Assembly: GCA_900095095.1 (NCBI GenBank)
Contig: FMBT01000467.1
Location: 24,119 to 88,118, forward strand
Length of the DNA stretch: 64,000 nt
Reading direction: 5' to 3'
Source of the DNA: Fragilariopsis cylindrus CCMP1102
Taxonomy: Eukaryota; Bacillariophyta; Bacillariophyceae; Bacillariales; Bacillariaceae
The notes beneath the pieces are model-generated. The model saw only the letters and a list, made by a program, of their open reading frames with translations. It searched no databases and was not told where the DNA came from. Positions within the stretch are counted from its first letter, which is position 1; each line of letters starts with the position of its first letter. Below, one piece after another: positions 53,045 through 63,953 of this stretch. The position numbers and the translations under genes are program-made.

Positions 53045-53739
53045 ATGACGTTTCTCGACAAAAATGTATGTGTATGTTGTTGTTTTTGCTATCCTTCAAA
53101 TAAGGGAGCAGGAGCAGGATCAACACCAATGATATTAACGATTGGTGATTTATTTAAATTAATTATACCGATAGGATGGTCAATGGTTGCATTTGCTGCA
53201 TTCCTTGCATATATAATTTCACCTATTGTGACAAGAGGTGATACACCACGATGGGGTAGTGCTATACTTGTTTTATTTAATTCATTATCAGCAATCGGTT
53301 TATCAATTTGTATCTATAATTTTCATCGCAAGACATCCTCGTATGGAATTGAAGACGAATGTGACAGTGATAATGATAGTAATAACAATGAGAATGATAA
53401 CGAAGATGGAGGACAGCACAGCAGCAACAGCAACAGCAGCAAGACGTAACAAAACAAAGAAGAAGTCAATGGATTCAATTTATACGGATTCATACAATAT
53501 TATCAATTTTGTTTTGTTTTATATCTATAATTCTAATAATATTCTTTGGTATCTTTGCATCCAATTTAAATATGTGTGCTCATGTATCATGTGGTGCTGA
53601 TGTTGGTTGGAGTTGTATCACATTAGGTATATCAATTGTTTGGTTATTCATTACATACTTGGGTTATAAAAGTTATAGTAAGATAACATCTTCTACTCAT
53701 ACTAATAACGGTAGTGGTAATAATAATAAACGAAAATGA
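53045..53739 (+). CDS. Four-helix membrane protein, frame interrupted in an Asn/Asp loop
   Basis: From ATG 53045 the first frame has Cys-rich CVCCCFCYP, then helices LFKLIIPIGWSMVAFAAFLA and SAILVLFNSLSAIGLSICIY, then an acidic Asn/Asp loop ending at a stop at 53449. In another frame, FCFISIILIIFFGIFASNLN, a Cys-containing loop (MCAHVSCGADVGWSC) and ITLGISIVWLFITYLGYKSY follow to 53739. The two halves make a four-helix topology with a Cys-bearing extracellular loop, as in lineage-specific tetraspan-like proteins of diatoms. The join around 53430-53500 requires a frame change; either an indel in a CAG-repeat tract or an intron. The function is unknown. Confidence 0.55.
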
Positions 53740-53960
53740 AATGAAAACGAAGCAGGATTGGAACTATAATAAAAGGTAGAAAAGAAAGGAGCGGTTGGTT
53801 TAAATAATACATGTGTGTTCTAGATATATAATAGCTATGCATGTCACGTCACAATTTTGACCTATAAATATAACTATTATTATTATCATAATCATTATTA
53901 TTGTACTACTGTCAAAATACATTATATGTAAAAGAATCGGATCTACTCTACAATTGCGCC
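53740..53960. other. Convergent intergenic region
   Basis: Short AT-rich stretch, nothing seen. Confidence 0.4.
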
Positions 53961-55170
53961 TTATGCTACTTCCCCGTCCTGCGAACTGAGACCGACTGCC
54001 CCACTACTTCCTTCAAGTTTGCGGTACAGCATTACTGCCCACGCCGTGACTCCCACGGTGGACATAAAGAATAACCCTGCAAAGAATGTAGAGGCAGTAC
54101 GACCAGATTTTCCTGTGGCAACTCTTTCGGCAAGTGGTAGCATGTTTGCATGTAGTCACAAGCTCCGTTGGACTTGGAATAGGTCACACCGTCTGCCAGA
54201 TTTTGTTCACACTTGGCGGATCGGTCGTAAAGTTCTTCACAGATTCACGAACTTGATCTCCATCTTCATTATCATTGTTGGCATCGTCGTCGTATTCGGC
54301 AGGTTCTAAGCACGATAAACATTTGTTGTAGTCAACAATCGAAGTATCCTGGTAGGGAAGTTGTTGACCAAACAATGCATAGTACGAGCCTTCCTCGGCT
54401 TTTTGAGTACATTGCCGATCTGTAAACTCACCGAGGTAAATGTTATTTCCGTTGCTGGAACAATACGCACCAACATATAGACGAGCATTATTTGAATCAT
54501 CATCGTTGTCCATTACATTTCGCATTCAAGATTTCGTAAAGATCAAATTCATAATCGTTGTTGTCATCACCGTCGTTGCTGTCATATTCGTCACAATAGT
54601 CTAATCCAGCGGCTGCGTAACAGGTAGCATAACACGTCTGATCGTCGTCGTATTGATCATCGTCTTCACATCCGCAGTTCTCTTTGACCATTTCGCAGTT
54701 GTATTCTTTTTGGGTCATTTGGAATTCGAGGTATGCTTCTAAAAACTCTCTCATCTCGACCAAGTACTCGGCACCGTTTCGGCAAGTTCCACACGAGACA
54801 TCATGTCGTACTGACCGAGCGTCTCATCCTTACTGGTAGGACAGAGTTTAAAGCTAACCAATCGCATACTCTCGACGGGAGCTGAATCTTCTCCATCTTC
54901 AGAGTTGGACCCACCATCAGCACGGAATTCAAATGTTGTATGACAACTATTGAATTTGATGGAATAATCTTTGACCCAAGAATAGGAATAGGCATCATCA
55001 CCGTTTTGTTCCAAACGACGAGCTTTGGACATCAAACGATTTCCAATTCGGGAGGTGGCAGGGATGCTTACACTACTGAGTTGTTGTTCGCTAATGGACG
55101 CATTGGTCACAGCAAGTGTTGCGCTTAGAACTGCTAATGCGAAGCTAATAATATTCATTGTCGTCATCAT
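53961..55170 (-). pseudogene. Secreted Cys-rich type I membrane protein, several frame changes
   Basis: Four blocks in different frames form one protein. They are: a signal peptide (MNIISFALAVLSATLAVTNA) and VKDYSIKFNSCHTTFEF...LVSFKLCPT; then CRNGAEYLVEMREFLEAYLE with CGCEDDDQ, TCYATCYAAAGLDYC; then ARLYVGAYCSSNGNNIYLGE, QCTQKAEEG and CLSCLEPAE; then CEELYDRSAKCEQNLADGV and CDYMQT; then a GK..RTASTFFAGLFFMSTV membrane helix with a short tail. This order is one I recognise from a diatom family of secreted proteins with acidic loops and a C-terminal anchor. Frame changes fall near 54800, 54510, 54235 and 54135. Because the cysteines are kept throughout, indel errors or very recent decay seem more likely than an old pseudogene. 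Confidence 0.65.
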
Positions 55171-55775
55171 TGTCGTTTTATTTACTTTTTGAAACTGTAT
55201 TTCTTGTTTATTTTTTTATGTTGTACCGTATTTATGTGTTTTGTGATCGAAATACATAAAAATAAAGCACGTGAAAAGCTAGTTTTCTTTCATAGATCGC
55301 CAACGGATAAAAACCTCGCTCTTAGGTGACTTTCCGTAAGTATTCAAAAAATGCGTTTTTACTTATGAAAAATAAGTACTAAATAAACCTTACTCGCGCG
55401 ATCAAATCAACCAGTGTGCTTAAAAATGCCAATGGGTGGCTGTATGTAATACGAGCTTTTTGTGATTTGCTTTCAGCTAAATAAACCTTCCGCGAGAGTT
55501 TTCACACAACAAAATTTGAATGGTTACGAGGCAGAAATCGAAAAAATAGGAAAGAGTCAGATTTTTAAAAAAATATCTTCTGTACAAAACTGTCACATGC
55601 CATCAAGATCTTCAATCTACAGTACAGTACCATTGCGTTTTGTAAACCCCGCCATCACCAGGGGTAATACTTACCATTACTTCGAAGGTCTACCAGATAA
55701 AAAGCTATCATTATAGCAGTAGTAGAAGCGGTTTGCGAAAGAAGTTGTGTGCTTTTTTGTTCAGAGGATTGTACG
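55171..55775. other. Divergent intergenic region
   Basis: No firm gene. An open frame at 55462-55716 has no motif and starts in AT-rich sequence; it is not called. Confidence 0.45.
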
Positions 55776-57763
55776 ATGATAGAAGACGAAGGGACGACCA
55801 TACCGTATCCGTGCTGGTTGTTCGTGATCTTATTCTGTGCTTGTCATATCATTGTTGACATCAACACAGTAACAGCTTTAACTGCTCCTCTTCCCAAAGC
55901 AACAACCACGACGGGACAACTTCAAATCGATACTCCGTATAAATTTGTAGTCCTTGGTGGTACCGGTAAGATTGGAACAGCTGTCGCTGCTCATTTATCA
56001 CATCGGTTATCGTCGTCGTCGTCGACCGTCGTCGTCATCAGTGATAGAACAATGTGAAATTATATTGGTGGGAAGAAGACGACCAGAAGAAGGAAAAAAT
56101 GGCAACGAAAATAAATACTTTCAAGCGGCTTTACAAGAAATAGAAGATCTATTATCATTATGGGAAGATGATAATGAAGGATCGAACAACGGTTCACCAA
56201 AAATTACGTACCAGTACTGTCCCGATATTTGGCAAAAAGGAGCTTTAGATAATATCCTTTTAGGAGGCTCATCATCATTATCATCTCCAACAATGATATG
56301 AATAGAATATACCAGTTTCATGTGTTATTCATACTGCCGGTCCATATTCAGAAAGATTACCGACTGTATTAGATGCTTGTATCGATCATAAAATTCCAGT
56401 GTATGTTGATGTTTCTGATCCGGTGGAATTTTTAGAATCATCTCTGGAACGGCATCAATCTGCTATCGAATCAGGTACAACGGCTATACTTGCTGCTGGT
56501 GCATTTCCAGGAATGTCGAATGTGTTAGCAATGGAAGCAGCTGTAGCTGCAACAGCTACAGCTACGACGACAGCCACAGCCAAACAGGCAGTAGTAAAGG
56601 ATGTACGATTTAATTACTTTACTAAAGGTTTAGGTGGATCTGGCACAGTGAATTTGTACATCACTAATTTAGGATTCGGTGATGATATGGTTATGTTCGA
56701 AAAGGGTATACGGACACGATTTGATGATTTATCTGGACGGTTATTAGGTAAAGTCGATTTCTTCATTAATAACGAAGACGACGACGACGACGACAATAAT
56801 GACAACGACAACAATTCTTCCTGGAACAAGGACGATAATGATAAAGCAAAAACAAGAGTTGGAACACAAAAAGTTTTTGCATGGCCATTTCCAGAAGCAG
56901 TAACTGTTGGAAAAGAATTATCGATTACTGGTTCATCATCATCTGCTATGGGAACTGCACCGGAAATATGGAATGATATGTTGGGATTATTAGTCGATTT
57001 AATACCACGAAATTGGTGGAGATCACGTAAATTCTCTAAATTCTTAGCAGACTTTTCAGAACCTCTCGTCCTTGCAACAGATTTTGCTATGCGAAAGCTA
57101 TCATCATCATCATCATCGAGCAGCGGGGAAGGAGATTGCGGCGAGACGCATGCAATGAGAATTGACGTCATAACAGAGGCGGAGGTGTCGGACTCTTCTA
57201 CTGCTACTAATGGTAGTATCAGTACCACAACCCACCAACAGATGACTTCGATCGTTCAATGTCATGATAGTTTTCGTATTTGTGTCGGACAATCATGTGC
57301 AGAATTTGCTTTAGATGCGTTATTAGAGAATCCTTCAACAAGTACGATGGCAGCTACGGATACTACTGCTTCAAGTACTTGTACCACTGGTGGAGTGTAT
57401 TTGCCAGAACAACGGTATCGTAACGACAAAGATCGTAGTAGAATTGTTTCAAAACTTACAAACACGCCTGGAACTTTCGCATATGTTGGTCCCGTTACTA
57501 TTAAAGCCCGTCCAGTATCAGCAAATAATGCTGAAGTAACAAGAAGAGAAGAGGTCGATAGGATCGTTCTTAAACAAACACCTACACCTGGTTTGATTTG
57601 TAATGGAAGTCCAATAGAAATAATGATAGAACGAAAGGAACCAGTAGAGAGGCAAGGAGCTACCGATGCTGCTGACGGCGACGATCGTCGACCGACGACT
57701 CTTCCTGTGTATCCAACAGATGTCCGTGAAATAGTGGAGGCAACACAAAACCGAATACGATGA
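55776..57763 (+). CDS. Saccharopine-dehydrogenase-like Rossmann protein, two frame changes
   Basis: From ATG 55776 a hydrophobic segment (WLFVILFCACHIIVDI) suggests a signal or anchor. KFVVLGGTGKIGTAVAAHLS is a Rossmann dinucleotide-binding motif. After a frame change inside a TCG repeat (about 56025) the chain continues as VIEQCEIILVGRRRP. After another (about 56305) it reads VSCVIHTAGPYSERLPTVLD and VYVDVSDPVEFLE, the pattern of saccharopine dehydrogenase-like oxidoreductases. The large third block (to 57763) has GTTAILAAGAFPGMSNVLAM and FNYFTKGLGGSGTVNLYITN. It is probably membrane-associated, with lipid or amino-acid substrates in related families, but the substrate is unknown. Asp/Asn and Ser insertions are common. 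Confidence 0.7.
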
Positions 57764-57964
57764 CAGCAATCAATGATCTTATCCATCTATAGCTCGGACT
57801 AATCCTGCTAATCAATGATACATAGTTTAACAAATAGTGGCTACTACATACAAGCAGTTACAACCGTAAAACACGTTGTGTTTTTGCGGTATATAGAAGG
57901 CCTGCTACTATAATCCTCTACTACCATATTCCAATAATTCAATTCCTTCTAGCAGAACAACTAC

Positions 57965-58333
57965 TCATGGTTCTATAAAGTGTTTATTGGCAGTATGGTG
58001 TATCTTCCCCCCGAAACCAAAAAAACAATGAGTTCTTTTTGAAATATCATAAATATGCTTATTACTCCCATTCCATTGACCTTCCTTTTCATAGCAGTGG
58101 TCCGTTAACTTTTTGTAAGTGCCATTGATTACAGCCAATCCAGCTCCTTCAACGATAATACTATTCTCGAATCGAGCAGGCTGCCATCGCAGTTTCATTT
58201 TGACCAGCTGCATCATCACCATTATTATTTTCTTCGAGAGCAGTCTCAGCTGGAGCATTAGACGCAGAAACTTTCCTACGCTTCTTCTTGCGACCTTGCG
58301 ACCATCATTCTTCTTTGATGGTGAATCATCCAT
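57965..58333 (-). CDS. Small lineage-specific protein, middle third out of frame
   Basis: The open frame from ATG 58333 reads MDDSPSKKNDGRK, then an unnatural Leu/Met-rich middle, then FENSIIVEGAGLAVINGTYK and CYEKEGQWNGSNKHIYDISK. A different frame of the middle gives KKKRRKVSASNAPAETALEE and NNNGDDAAGQNETAMAA, which fits a nuclear-type Lys/Asn/Glu-rich linker much better. So two compensating indels probably lie near 58298 and 58176. The C-terminal GAG...NGTYK...G.W.G pattern is a short domain found in algal proteins whose role I do not know. Confidence 0.5.
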   Translation of the reverse strand: MDDSPSKKNDGRKVARRSVGKFLRLMLQLRLLSKKIIMVMMQLVKMKLRWQPARFENSIIVEGAGLAVINGTYKKLTDHCYEKEGQWNGSNKHIYDISKRTHCFFGFGGKIHHTANKHFIEP

Positions 58334-58609
58334 GTGCTAGCTAGCGAAATCAAGCAAGAACGGTCGTGATGAGATGATGATTCAACTAAGCACAACTAAC
58401 CACACACAAATAGGAAATTCGACCGGCTATGATGGCAACAATTGTAAGTAGAAATATATATAGTAGCATGTATGAAATCAAATTATTATATTATATTATT
58501 ATATTTCTATTCTGGTATTTCTATTCTGGTCTTTCTATTTCTATTATTATATTTCTATTTCTATTTGTATTGTATTGTATAATAGTCTAGCTAGTAACAG
58601 CCTTTTGCT
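58334..58609. other. Intergenic with TTCTAT-type repeats
   Basis: Simple repeats of TATTTCTATT type at about 58490-58575, in the 3' flank of the following minus-strand gene. No gene is seen. Confidence 0.5.
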
Positions 58610-59452
58610 TTACGCCACCATAGCCAACGTCTTTCTTGGTTGTTGTTCTTCTTCTTCTTGTGATGGTGTTGATGTTGATGATGAACTTTCAATATTGTTA
58701 TTGAATAATGATGATGAGGAGGATGATGATTTTGTAGCCATCGAATGTTGTTGTTGATATTCATTAGTAGCATAAATATCTGGCCAATTTGTTTTTACAA
58801 AATCTTCCCATACTTTGGTGGCCACAATGGATTCATCTTGATGATATTGTTCCTTGGAGGCACAATGTTCTTTCTTAGTAGATGTACGTGAATACACTGA
58901 TGAACGTCCAAATATATCTGCTTTTGGTTGTTCTTCATGGATACTATCCCATAAACATATTGGACGATTTACTGTAAAGACGCTACTATTACTATTAGTA
59001 CTATTTTGTTTTTCTTCTGATTGATGTGATTGTGATTGTACTTGTGATTGTGACGATTGGTGTTGTAATAATTCTTCAATAGCAAATAATGTCCGTCCAC
59101 AGGAGGCACCCATTAATCCTGTATCTTTTTGTAATGGCCAGGATATCACAAATCCACATACTTTATTATCTTGTACTAATTCGGATAGTTGTTGTCGTGA
59201 GGAATCAGGAATTTTTTGTTTTCCTTTTGTAAACATTGGAATGGAATAATAACCACTGGATGATGATGATACTTCGTCATTAGTAATACTGTTGTCAGGA
59301 TGATGTGATATTGTTAAACCAATTCGAGTTGCATGAAAATCTATGGTTGCGATTGATCCACCAATTTGTTTTTTCCAATCTAATGCACTAGCAATTTTTG
59401 ACGGTGTTGTTAATACCTTCATTAATTCTTTGGAACATGTTGCGGATGCCAT
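58610..59452 (-). CDS. YqgF/RuvX-like RNase H-fold protein
   Basis: 280 residues from an ATG. GGSIATIDFHATRIGLTIS (about residue 32) matches the first strand of the YqgF/RuvX RNase H fold with its catalytic Asp. VQDNKVCGFVISWPLQKDTG corresponds to the VVG.P...DG segment, and RPICLWDSIHEEQPKADIFG to the PV..WDER strand. GRTLFAIEELL lies on the helix before it. Bacterial members resolve Holliday junctions or process pre-rRNA; eukaryotic algal copies are often organellar, but no clear targeting peptide is seen here (MASATCSKELMKVLTT is only weakly suggestive). Low-complexity Ser/Gln insertions occur. It is divergent to the SET-like gene. Confidence 0.65.
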   Translation of the reverse strand: MASATCSKELMKVLTTPSKIASALDWKKQIGGSIATIDFHATRIGLTISHHPDNSITNDEVSSSSSGYYSIPMFTKGKQKIPDSSRQQLSELVQDNKVCGFVISWPLQKDTGLMGASCGRTLFAIEELLQHQSSQSQVQSQSHQSEEKQNSTNSNSSVFTVNRPICLWDSIHEEQPKADIFGRSSVYSRTSTKKEHCASKEQYHQDESIVATKVWEDFVKTNWPDIYATNEYQQQHSMATKSSSSSSSLFNNNIESSSSTSTPSQEEEEQQPRKTLAMVA

Positions 59453-60525
59453 TTTTGTTTTTGTTTGTTTTGTTTGTCTATTCTATTCTACTATATAGTG
59501 TATATTGTTCTAGGTACGGTAGTTGTTGTTGATGCTTTAAATTTTGTGAGTACTAGTAGCGGTATGGCACATGGTTTGGTTTGGTTTGGATTATTTGGTC
59601 GATCGATATATGTTGTGAGAGAGCGTTTTGTAAAATGACTACTCCGCCATGTGTATTATTTGACACCACGACCTCGTAAGCAAATCAAAGTGCGGCATTT
59701 ATCTGTCAACGCGCTATGACATGCATCGTACGGAAAACGACATCACGACGTTCTCGAAAAACGCGACGTTACTGTTCACGACGTGGTCATATTAATCGTA
59801 CAAAGTTCGCGATCGCGTCGGAGTTTACCCCTCGCTCAAGCAATTTTGGCAGGCATCAACGACTTGACTGGTTGTCAAAAGTGAATGACTGAAGTTTTTT
59901 ACTGTACTGTGCGCGCAGTATGCAAAAGGCGAACGAAGACGTGAATACTGCGCAGTCACGTGTTCAAAGAAGCAGTCACGTATTCACATAAAAGTTCAAA
60001 TTTTGTAAAGAAGCAGTCACGTGTTCACATAAAAGTTCAAATCTTGTAAAGAAGAACAGCCATGATGATGCTGGCCAAATTCATCGAATCTGCTTCGTAA
60101 AATTTCATCCACGAACGGGATTGAAAAAATGGATTTACTACTTCATGCTGAATGGGAATGTAAGAACTGTGACTCGAATCGACTGACTCGACTCATTCGA
60201 CACGAAGAAGTTTCGATTGTTAATTTAATTCAAAATTTACTTAATTTTTTACGAAGATTGATGGATAATGGATACTAGCGTACTAGTAATAGTAGCTACG
60301 GTATTATTGAATTGAAGGAGGAAAGAAGATCTACTATTCAAATCAGTACGGTAGGTCCTATCATAATATTATCTTCTTCAATCCAATCTACGCAATCTAC
60401 GCAGCACACATATCATACTTTTTGTTGGATTTTACACGTCGACAAACGATTCAAAAAACACAATCCCGACAAGCAATAACGACACCGATTATATAGGCAG
60501 GTATCGTATCAAGAAGTCAGCCAAG
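59453..60525. other. Divergent intergenic region
   Basis: About 1.07 kb between two divergent genes. It contains the 41-bp tandem repeat at 59971-60052 and a TTTTG/TATTC-rich leader directly upstream of the minus-strand gene. No gene is seen. Confidence 0.5.
59971..60052 (+). repeat. 41-bp tandem repeat, two copies plus a partial one
   Basis: Units start at 59971 and 60012 and share AGCAGTCACGTNTTCACATA and AAAGTTCAAAT; a shortened unit precedes at about 59952 (GCAGTCACGTGTTCAAAG). Two of the three contain CACGTG, the core of many bHLH and bZIP sites. Confidence 0.85.
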
Positions 60526-61865
60526 ATGCCATCGTCGAAACCTGCTGTAAAGATAAAAAATGGTTGTATAAAAAAAGATGCGAAGAAAAAAAAGAAAGAA
60601 GAAATAACAATAATAACAGCAACAGCAACAACTACAACTTCTAGTAAGAATATTATAGTAGTAGAACCACAACAATCATTTACACTTAATCCAAAAACAT
60701 GGAAATGTTGGGCTCATTCGATACATGGTCATCGATGTACATCATTTGTTAAAATTCGTAACGGTGAACCGATTCCGGTACCATATTGTGATAAACATTT
60801 ATTAAATGGTGATGGTGCATTAAAAGTTGTCAATCATGGACTATTAGGTAAATGTCTGATTGCAAGATATACCTTACCCTCCAAATATCGATTAGTATAT
60901 CATGGATATCGTGGTAAATGTCATAATTGTGATAAAGAAGATAGAGCTATCTCATTTTATCCACCCAATTCGAAAACTGGTAAAAATACAAAGACAGATC
61001 CTAATCCTAATATGAATGGTAATAATAATAAAACTAATATAACAACTAATTATAACGGTGTATTGAACCCGGACGGTACAGGTTGTATGATTCAATTTTG
61101 TAAGTGTTAATAAAGATACATATATCTTAATGTGGATTTTTTTTGGATCACTATACTTACTTACCCTCCTACACGGTTTTCTTTCTTACCGCATACCACA
61201 CTTCATTTCGACACACCAACAACATAACATAACAAGCTTCATGTCCCGGTCCAACCGAAAGACAGAACATGAGGTACGTAATATGCATATATGGTAATAT
61301 TATGGTGATCGGATTATGTCATTTACATTATGCGATGCGATGTGGTGTGGTGTTTCGTTTTCATTTCGAAGGAGAAGAAAAAAAACCTGCATCGGCACTC
61401 ATAGCATAATCTTTTTTCTTCTTCTTTGCTCATCATCTTGCTCCCAAAACAAATTATCGCTGTCTACTGTATTACCCTTTCGGACGGTCTCAATAAATAT
61501 ACATATACGTATATATGTATTATAGGAGTACATTTAATTACTGGGGGAAACGAAATGGTAATTATGGTGGCTTAGAATTCAAAACAATAGAAGTAATACC
61601 ACAAAATGCCCAATTATGTTTCTGGTACGGTCCAGGTTGGTGGTCAGCACGTGGTGTGAAAAGATTAGATGTCGGTACAGTCAAACATCCTGCTCCATTA
61701 CGAGTATTAGTATGCAACAACAATCAAACAAAGAAGAAAAATGGTGAGAAAGATACTACTAACGTTACAAATGGTAGAAAACAAAAGAAGAAGAAGACGA
61801 AGAGTGTAACAGATACTATCGTTGGTTCTACTACTGCACGTAAGAAACGAAAGGTCACTGCCTAG
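60526..61865 (+). CDS. SET-like domain protein with a 37-nt microexon (three exons)
   Basis: I predict join(60526-61099, 61237-61273, 61526-61865). The first donor is a perfect GTAAGT. The 37-base middle exon (AAG acceptor, GTACGT donor) encodes SSCPGPTERQNM. The last exon starts after TATAG. All phases agree, giving QF-SSCPGPTERQNM-RSTFNYWGKRN. The protein has a basic N-terminus, then KCWAHSIHGHRCTSFVKIRN, PYCDKHLLNGDGALKVVNHG, GKCLIARYTLPSKYRLVYHG and, after the junctions, GGLEFKTIEVIPQNAQLCFW with YGPGWWSARG. The N...YG.WW ending fits the SET fold (protein lysine methyltransferases), in a divergent eukaryotic subgroup. The target is unknown. The C-terminus is Lys/Thr-rich and probably nuclear. 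Confidence 0.7.
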
Positions 61866-62123
61866 TAGAAGCAGTAATTTGAGATAGAGTATTGCCCTGT
61901 AGAGAACCTGATAACAAATGCGCAACATCAAAAAGCAATGATGCAGTTTGTAGAGCTAGTTACCTTAATCGGACTATGCATATTAATCGTATTATTAGTT
62001 CTGATTGATAAATAAAATATATAAGACGATATAGTACGTAAACACTTTCAAATAATTATTCTTTTTTTTTTGGATGCGCTACCGTAGTACTATTATTAAA
62101 TCAACACTCTTCGGATTGTTCAT

Positions 62124-63547
62124 CTACAGTATGTTCGTAGTTGATGTAGACGATTGGACCAACCATTCCTCTTGAGATGTATTCACGTTACAAAATATCA
62201 CGTACGCGCAATCGACTAATTCTTCACCACCAACCGGTTATTCATTGGACACTGTGTCTTATCATTGCTCTGTACGCAAGAATATTCTCTAGGGCCTACT
62301 GCAAGATTTTCGAATGTACTGTTTTCAACTACAATGATCTTATCACTTGCACTAATCATCTTCACTTCATATCATCGTTGAAGTTGAAATCCGATTACTT
62401 CCTTTTGAATTCTTTTACCAGGGGATGGTTTTAATACAACTTGTCGAAATCCACTATCGAGTACAACAAGATCTTCCGCCATTACTAATACCATCCCTCC
62501 TCACCGCTATCGATATCGCTGTTCATCAAGTCACATTGAACAACTGTATTTTGGTGCAATAATAATCCATAAAGGGTAGTTTCCCTTCTCTATATTATAT
62601 GGAATACTACTTTTTCCATGAACCCAAACCAATTTCATTAATTGATGCTGGGCATTTAAGATATACCGATTGTTGATGTTGGTATTATAATTACTTTCTT
62701 TGAAATCTGCAATTGTTATCATTGTTGTTTCTACCGTGATCCAAGCCAGACCAGGCCAGACCAGGCCAGGCCAGCATTCAGCCCAGGAAACTAAACAAAT
62801 GACTCCTTACTTACGATATATTGATGCCATTCATCAACATTTGATATAATCAAATCAGCAACTTGATCTGGTGTATGTGATTCTTTAATCAAAACAATAT
62901 CATTACCACTACCAGCTGCTAATTTACCTTGTTTTTTGGCATCTCTCATTACTTTTATATAATCGTTACTTGAATCTTGTGCTAACTTACTAATAGTAAC
63001 TTGATCATTATCGGTACAAATAATATCTTTATCAATATAATCACGTTGAATTCTACGGTCCACAATCATATTATGATTTTCAGCATCCATAAAGATAAAT
63101 TTCTTGACCATTGGACTATCCAATAAGGGTTGACCAATCTGTGGTGTTAATGCAGTTTCCATAATAACAACGTCAATATCAGTAACTGTACCATCACTCT
63201 TCTTTTTCATTGCATCATTCACTGCCATAAGTAATGCATAATAGGCTCCAACTTGTAATGGTGTAATGCCATTGATGGTGGTGGTGGTGGAATGTTCACC
63301 GCGAAGAAGTGGAAATGTTGGATAAAAATATTTCCGATTTATATTCACCACTTGCCACCATTACCTTTAATGGATTTAATTTTTCTTTGATACAGTTTAA
63401 TGCTGTCGATTTACCCACACTGACTGGTCCCATTAAAATATAGACATCAGGAACTTTTGGTATTGGTATTGGCATTGGTATTGTGTTTGCGTTTGTATTA
63501 TTATTTGTTGTATTATCATTGTTGGTATTATTAGTACTACCGATCAT
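62124..63547 (-). pseudogene. P-loop NTPase/kinase-like protein plus C-terminal domain, several frame changes
   Basis: From ATG 63547 an Asn/Thr-rich start leads to DVYILMGPVSVGKSTALNCI, a strand plus Walker A motif. After a frame change near 63330 it reads YFYPTFPLLRGEHSTTTTIN, GAYYALLMAVNDAMKK, TDIDVVIMETAL and a helical remainder to EWHQYI. A GTAAGT donor (62814) and TTGCAG acceptor (62707) suggest a 108-base intron. Downstream, fragments in changing frames still read as protein: LYGLLLHQNTVVQCDLMNSD, DSGEEG, MVLVMAEDLVVLDSGFRQVV, a single TGA, then MISASDKIIVVENSTFENLA and EELVDCAYVIFCNVNTSQEE, ending at 62124. The arrangement suggests a nucleotide-dependent kinase-like domain with an unknown C-terminal module. 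Confidence 0.5.
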
Positions 63548-63585
63548 GGTTGGTGGTGCACTTTTTAATGGAGTAGTAGAAGTTA

Positions 63586-63953
63586 CTAGTAGTAGTAGTT
63601 ATTGCGGTTTTTGGTGATGAAATTATCGACGTCGGATTTGGCGTCGCGGTAATTTTTTAGAGATAATTGAGCCAGTTGTATGAGCTTTTGATCGTGAGCT
63701 TTAGTAACATTGTGAGGAATACGGCCACGAGAGATCCAGTTACTGAGAGTCTTCCGCAGTACTGTTCTCTTTTTACTTGTAGGCTTACCGAATGGACCGT
63801 TAGGATGAGCGGAGGGAAGAGAAGTGGTTTCTGTCGGACGTTGGAACTGACGAAATGGTGGGCGAGATAACTTAGGAGTGCAATATTATCTTCGTGTGTG
63901 ACGGCGTAAGATGTTTTAATCTTGCAACCACCAATAGTATTAGGACTGACCAT
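63586..63953 (-). CDS. Basic protein, frame change after the first 25 residues
   Basis: ATG 63953 opens MVSPNTIGGCKIKTSYAVTH then EDNIA. The same frame then turns hydrophobic and unlike protein, whereas the frame two bases further reads PKLSRPPFRQFQRPTETTSL, NGPFGKPTSKKRTVLRKTLS, NWISRGRIPHNVTKAHDQKL and IQLAQLSLKNYRDAKSDVDN to a stop at 63586. A two-base duplication (CT) near 63877 would explain it. The Lys/Arg-rich helix-turn-like segment might bind nucleic acid. The gene ends 39 bases before the start of the P-loop gene on the same strand; with further indels the two could be one protein. Confidence 0.5.

Noticed and set aside
53066-53104. 39-base intron in the four-helix membrane protein
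   Set aside because: A GTATGT donor and AAATAAG acceptor exist, but the segment is in frame and shorter than the other introns here, so it cannot be distinguished from coding sequence.
55462-55716. 84-codon gene upstream of the saccharopine-dehydrogenase-like gene
   Set aside because: No motif and low-complexity composition; probably random open frame.
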